From: Flemingiibacterium sp045644145
Lineage (GTDB): Bacteria > Bacillota > Clostridia > Oscillospirales > CAG-272
Direction of reading: 5' to 3'
Length of the DNA: 64,000 nt
Assembly (NCBI GenBank): GCA_045644145.1
Contig: JAZRGK010000005.1
Location: forward strand, 59,780 to 123,779
Within the stretch, counting starts at the first letter, position 1. Each line of letters opens with the position of its first letter. Made by a program: the position numbers and the translations under genes. Below, piece by piece: positions 60,870 through 64,000 of the stretch. Below the pieces are notes generated by a model. That model was not told the origin of the DNA, did no database searches, and saw only the letters and a program-made list of their open reading frames with translations.

Positions 60870-61966
60870 TTACCCCAGATGCTTATGCGCAACTGTACGC
60901 GCGGCAAGACGCTCCTCATTAGGTACAAATGCATTACCAAGGGCATTCGACGGCTTCATTTTTGCAGGGGAAGAAAAGGTCACTTCGTTATCTGATATCT
61001 CCTCAGTGTAAAAACGGCTCGAAGGGAAGAGGTCGCCCGGATAAACCATATTAGACATTGAGGCAAGCTCAAGGCAAATACCCGCGCCCACAGCGCTTTC
61101 AAGCATTCCTCCAATCCAACAACCAACTCCGGCAGATGCAGCCATATCATTGATTTTTTTGGCGTTGTATAGTCCTCCGCAGCGTCCCGGTTTTATGTTA
61201 ATAATACGGCAAGCGCCAATCTCAAGCGCTTTTTCTGCCATATACGGCGACGAGATACTTTCGTCAAGACAAATAGGAGTTTCAAGCTCTTTTTGAAGCT
61301 TAGCGTGATCAAGAACATCGGCATGGAACAAGGGTTGCTCAATCATAGCAAGACCAAGTTTATCGATCTCCTTGAACAGCGGAAGGTCTTCAAGTGTATA
61401 TCCGGAATTACAGTCTATATGGAAGGTGAATTTGGGAAATGCAGAACGTACTGCCCTGAGCATATCGATGTCCCAACCGGGCATAGCTTTCAGCTTTATG
61501 CGTTTAAATCCTGAGTTAATAGCACCATCAATTCGTTTTAGCAAAATATCTATCGATGCCTGTCTGCCAACGTCAATCTCGTCATCACTGCCTCCGAGTA
61601 AGGTGTGAAGTGGCGTTTTGGTTATTTTGGACTGCAAAGTCCAGAAAGCTATCTCGATTGCAGCGTGAGCGAAGGGATTTCCCTTAATAACAGACATTGC
61701 GTCATTTATCTCTTTGGCATCCTTAAAGTCCTTGTGCAGAACAAGTGGTGCAAGGAATTCGCTTGCTACATAGTACGCGCCAAAAGCGCATTCAGGCGAA
61801 TATGTAGGAGCAACAAAGGGGGGGTGGACTCACTTCAAGCGCATTCGCTTCCGCTGGTCATCTTGACCATAACAGAATGTATTACAGAATCCGAGCCGTA
61901 AGCCGTTGTCCAAGGCTCTATCAATGGATGGGCAACATGATAAACGTCTATAGCATCAATATACAT
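60870..61966 (-). pseudogene. o-Succinylbenzoate synthase / N-acylamino acid racemase-like gene, inactivated
   Basis: Enolase-superfamily enzyme. The catalytic half is intact from 61697 down: Lys-x-Lys in RIKLKAMPGWD, HIDCNSGY, IEQPL, CLDESI, INIKPGRCGG. The true N-terminus begins at ATG 61966 (MYIDAIDVYHVAHP) after AAGGAGAATTGATCACA, but TGA interrupts at codon 46 (ECA-stop-SEST, where homologs have Trp), and a run of seven C needs one more C to reach the frame of PFVAPTYSPEC. Two lesions with the promoter still perfect suggest recent loss. An internal start at 61697 would lack the capping domain. Confidence 0.85.
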
Positions 61967-62028
61967 TGTGATCAATTCTCCTTTTTGAATTCCTTTGTTT
62001 GAAACTTATTTTATAAAGTAGCATAACG

Positions 62029-62057
62029 ATTATATTACATTACATAATCGATGTCAA
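62029..62057 (-). promoter_or_regulatory. Consensus promoter of the enolase-superfamily pseudogene
   Basis: Minus strand TTGACA (62057-62052), 17 bases, TATAAT (62034-62029). Confidence 0.88.
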
Positions 62058-62102
62058 GAGTACGGACACTGGTTTGCAAACTATTTTGGTATTACGGTAA
62101 AA

Positions 62103-62135
62103 AATCGCGCCCCCGTTTTTTCGGAGAACGCGATT
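62103..62135 (-). terminator. Terminator of aroF
   Basis: AATCGCG pairs with CGCGATT plus an inner CCG/CGG; the minus strand ends in TTTTTT. It shares the ATCGCG...GGAGAACGCGAT theme with the hairpin at 60703-60741. Confidence 0.75.
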
Positions 62136-62138
62136 ATT

Positions 62139-63155
62139 TTATCCAATATTCTTGCCTATAGCCGCAAGAACGCCTTTTATCTTGACCATGATCTCATCAA
62201 ACTCGTCCGGAGTAAGCGACTGCTTTCCGTCCGAAAGTGCCTTTGCCGGATTGTTATGCACCTCGATCATAAGGCCGTCTGCACCTGCCGCTACTGCCGC
62301 AAGCGCAAGTGGCTCAACAAGCCAGTTAATACCTCCGGCGTGGCTTGGATCAGCCACTACGGGAAGATGTGAAAGCTTTTTAAGTACCGGAATTGCAGAC
62401 ACGTCAAGCGTATTGCGTGTAGTGGTCTCAAAGGTGCGGATTCCGCGCTCGCAAAGGATAACATTCTCATTTCCGCCCGCCATAATGTATTCGGCACTCA
62501 TAAGAAGCTCCTCTATGGTGTTGGCAAGACCACGCTTCAAAAGTATAGGCTTGCGAGTATGTCCTAACTCCTTTAAAAGCTCAAAATTTTGCATATTTCT
62601 TGCTCCAACCTGAATGATGTCTATATTCTCAAAAAGAGGAAGATGCGCCGCATCCATGATTTCCGTAACTATTGGGAGTCCTGTTGAACGCTTTGCTTCA
62701 ATAAGCAGGTCAATTCCCTCTGCTTTTAGCCCTTGGAATGCATAGGGTGAAGTTCTCGGCTTAAATGCACCGCCGCGAAGCATGCTGGAACCGGATGCTT
62801 TTACACGCTGTGCGATCTCGCATATCTGCTCTCCACACTCAACAGAGCAAGGTCCGCTTATAACATGGAAATGTCCTCCGCCTATCTTCAAATCGCCAAC
62901 CTCAACCACCGTATCATCGGGGTGAAACTTTCGGTTAGCATTTTTAAACGGTTCCTGAACGCGTTTTACTTCTTCTACTATACTGCTTGTACGCAGTGTG
63001 TCGATATCCACCTTAGAGGTGTCGCCCACAAGCCCGATAATCGTTGTATGAAGGCCTGTCACAAGATGAGCCTGCAATCCAGGTGTCTTTTCCAATTCCG
63101 CTACAAAGCTTGTAACAAGCTCTTCTTTCGTATTCGGCTTAATGATAATGATCAT
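62139..63155 (-). CDS. aroF: 3-Deoxy-7-phosphoheptulonate synthase (DAHP synthase, type I-beta)
   Basis: 338 aa. It condenses PEP and erythrose-4-P, the first shikimate step. An N-terminal ferredoxin-like regulatory domain (1-75) precedes the KDO8PS-like barrel: GPCSVE (~100), RGGAFKPRTSPYAFQG (~124), LKRGLANTIEE (~203), VVADPSHAGG (~265). This type is regulated through the N-domain. Single gene here. Confidence 0.96.
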   Translation of the reverse strand: MIIIIKPNTKEELVTSFVAELEKTPGLQAHLVTGLHTTIIGLVGDTSKVDIDTLRTSSIVEEVKRVQEPFKNANRKFHPDDTVVEVGDLKIGGGHFHVISGPCSVECGEQICEIAQRVKASGSSMLRGGAFKPRTSPYAFQGLKAEGIDLLIEAKRSTGLPIVTEIMDAAHLPLFENIDIIQVGARNMQNFELLKELGHTRKPILLKRGLANTIEELLMSAEYIMAGGNENVILCERGIRTFETTTRNTLDVSAIPVLKKLSHLPVVADPSHAGGINWLVEPLALAAVAAGADGLMIEVHNNPAKALSDGKQSLTPDEFDEIMVKIKGVLAAIGKNIG

Positions 63156-63206
63156 TGTACATGCTCCTCACGTCAACATTAACCTTTTAATGCTTTAAGG
63201 CACTGT

Positions 63207-63234
63207 ATTCTACCGCTTTTCACTTAAATTTCAA
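63207..63234 (-). promoter_or_regulatory. Promoter of aroF
   Basis: Minus strand TTGAAA (63234-63229), 16 bases, TAGAAT (63212-63207). Confidence 0.5.
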
Positions 63235-63270
63235 GGAGATTTTGGAAGATTGACAATCTCATAATATTGG

Positions 63271-63289
63271 GTGTAAAATGAATTTACAC
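63271..63289. promoter_or_regulatory. Inverted repeat upstream of aroF
   Basis: Perfect 7-bp repeat GTGTAAA-N5-TTTACAC, about 40 bases upstream of the aroF -35 box and 20 bases after the small Cys gene. Operator or weak terminator; not matched to a known site. Confidence 0.4.
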
Positions 63290-63308
63290 TCTACCTTTTT
63301 GGGTTAGT

Positions 63309-63503
63309 TTAATTATCCTCAAGAGTTGGCATCTCCGGAAGCGGTCGTGGTATACGTTTAAGAGGGTCATACACAAACTTACGGCATACATATGCTTTGT
63401 CAACCACACCGCGGTGCATACACAACATATCACCCATAGCCTTTATTTCACTTGCAAAGCGGCAAAACTCGCATATGCGCGGAGTATCGGAATCCTTTTT
63501 CAT
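63309..63503 (-). CDS. Small Cys-containing protein, 64 aa
   Basis: AAAGGAAATACATT precedes the ATG. Four Cys (11, 14, 28, 40) in the pattern CxxC-x13-C-x11-C suggest a small metal-binding domain; CEFCRFASEI and MHRGVVDKAYVCRKFVYDPLKR give it a conserved, real-protein look. A Pro-rich tail follows. I do not know the family; it lies upstream of aroF on the same strand. Confidence 0.7.
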   Translation of the reverse strand: MKKDSDTPRICEFCRFASEIKAMGDMLCMHRGVVDKAYVCRKFVYDPLKRIPRPLPEMPTLEDN

Positions 63504-63771
63504 AATGTATTTCCTTTCAGTTCAGAATACATATATTTTATCACAGCGGCACTTAATTGTCAAGCCGCAGGTTCTGACGGATTGCTTTTTAATAAGCTTT
63601 TGAAGCGTTCGCAGGCTTGGCCACAAGCCTCGATATTCTTTTGTTTATGGCACTTTATATCGTTAGAGTTTCTGATGATATAAGCTGTGCACCAAGTATC
63701 ATTTTTGAAAAACAAACCCTTTTTATTTACATCGCTTTGTGATTTTATATTTTAAATATGCGGCAAGCGCC

Positions 63772-64000
63772 TTAATGTGAACACCTTTTGCATGCTCTTG
63801 CTTTGCCGCTTGCCTCAGCAAGAGCAATAGTGCCGGAGCTGATATTTTTAGAACGGGAAAGGCTTGAGCAGTTCTCGTTTACATGCCACACCTCTCCGTT
63901 TTCAGTCCAATAAACGGTTTCGCTTTCGGTATCAGGCGGTGCAGTTGCTTCCGGTGGCGCAGTTGCTTCCGGCGGTGCGGTCATTTCCGGCGGCGCGGTC
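63772..64000 (-). CDS. C-terminal part of a Thr/Pro-repeat protein with a small Cys domain (5' end off window)
   Basis: At least 75 codons, open beyond the window edge. Pro/Thr/Ala/Glu repeats (TAPPEA units) lead into a ~48-residue C-terminal domain (VYWTENGEVWHVNENCSSLSRSKN, ending ACKRCSH) with Cys residues like those of small zinc-binding tails found on secreted Clostridia proteins. The repeats suggest an extracellular stalk. The rest of the protein is outside the window. Confidence 0.65.
   Translation of the reverse strand, partial: TAPPEMTAPPEATAPPEATAPPDTESETVYWTENGEVWHVNENCSSLSRSKNISSGTIALAEASGKARACKRCSH
63930..64000 (-). repeat. 18-base tandem repeats encoding TAPPEA
   Basis: At least four units of about 18 bases (GGTGCAGTTGCTTCCGGC-like) reaching the window end; unit length matches the PDTEPT repeats at 56626-56771 but the sequence differs. 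Confidence 0.8.

Overview
The window reads as chromosome of an anaerobic, low-to-mid GC Gram-positive bacterium of the class Clostridia, most likely an Oscillospiraceae/Ruminococcaceae-like gut organism. This is inferred from sigma-A promoters of the TTGACA-17-TATAAT type, strong AGGAGG ribosome sites, a single-chain clostridial PurL, a NifS/NifU pair, ECF-type vitamin transporter subunits, MsmX-dependent sugar ABC importers and a Na+-pumping decarboxylase. No rRNA, CRISPR array, phage or intact transposase was seen. One tRNA gene (Trp, CCA anticodon) is present.

Layout. 1-3590 (minus): biotin-dependent sodium-pumping acyl-CoA decarboxylase operon (carboxyltransferase, gamma-type anchor, biotin carrier, partial beta subunit). 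3672-6754 (plus): amidohydrolase and DUF3842 pair, then an ECF S component with a structured leader and a uridine-kinase-like fusion. 6841-8006 (minus): sugar epimerase/isomerase-like and zinc-ribbon genes. 8197-20634 (minus): a 12-kb, seven-gene operon with a very large secreted solute-binding protein, two permease pairs, an NHL/Yip1 membrane protein and a DUF5696 protein, but no ATPase. A shared UgpC/MsmX-type ATPase lies alone at 39405-40520. 21094-32506 (minus): Fe-S assembly, rnhA, PHP phosphoesterase, purL, mtaB, trkHA. 32619-36105 (plus): a YtrA-like GntR/ABC operon with a palindromic operator at its promoter. 36184-44 kb: ispD, a tiny Asn-rich protein, manA, a HAAS/DUF4097 pair, trmB. 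43556-51370: lipoprotein, a four-gene reductase operon, nagB. 51396-54678 (minus): XRE regulator and the ylxM-ffh-rpsP-khpA operon.

54720-64000 is the accessory-looking part. It holds tRNA-Trp followed by an array of hairpins that ends at the promoter of a four-helix-bundle gene, a membrane protein broken by a stop codon, a sortase-anchored surface protein lacking its N-terminus, a split LytTR response regulator with Glu at the phosphorylation site, a cobalamin-riboswitch-like leader controlling a DUF4430 lipoprotein and an ECF S component, two divergent promoters with terminators but no ORFs, and an enolase-superfamily pseudogene. DAHP synthase, a small Cys protein and a truncated repeat protein close the window.

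The best candidates for under-described biology are the seven-gene glycan-uptake-like operon, the reductase operon with the same enzyme classes as the equol and bile-acid pathways, the B12-uptake unit, and the hairpin array with its four-helix-bundle gene. All functional assignments come from reading motifs and context; no database search was run.
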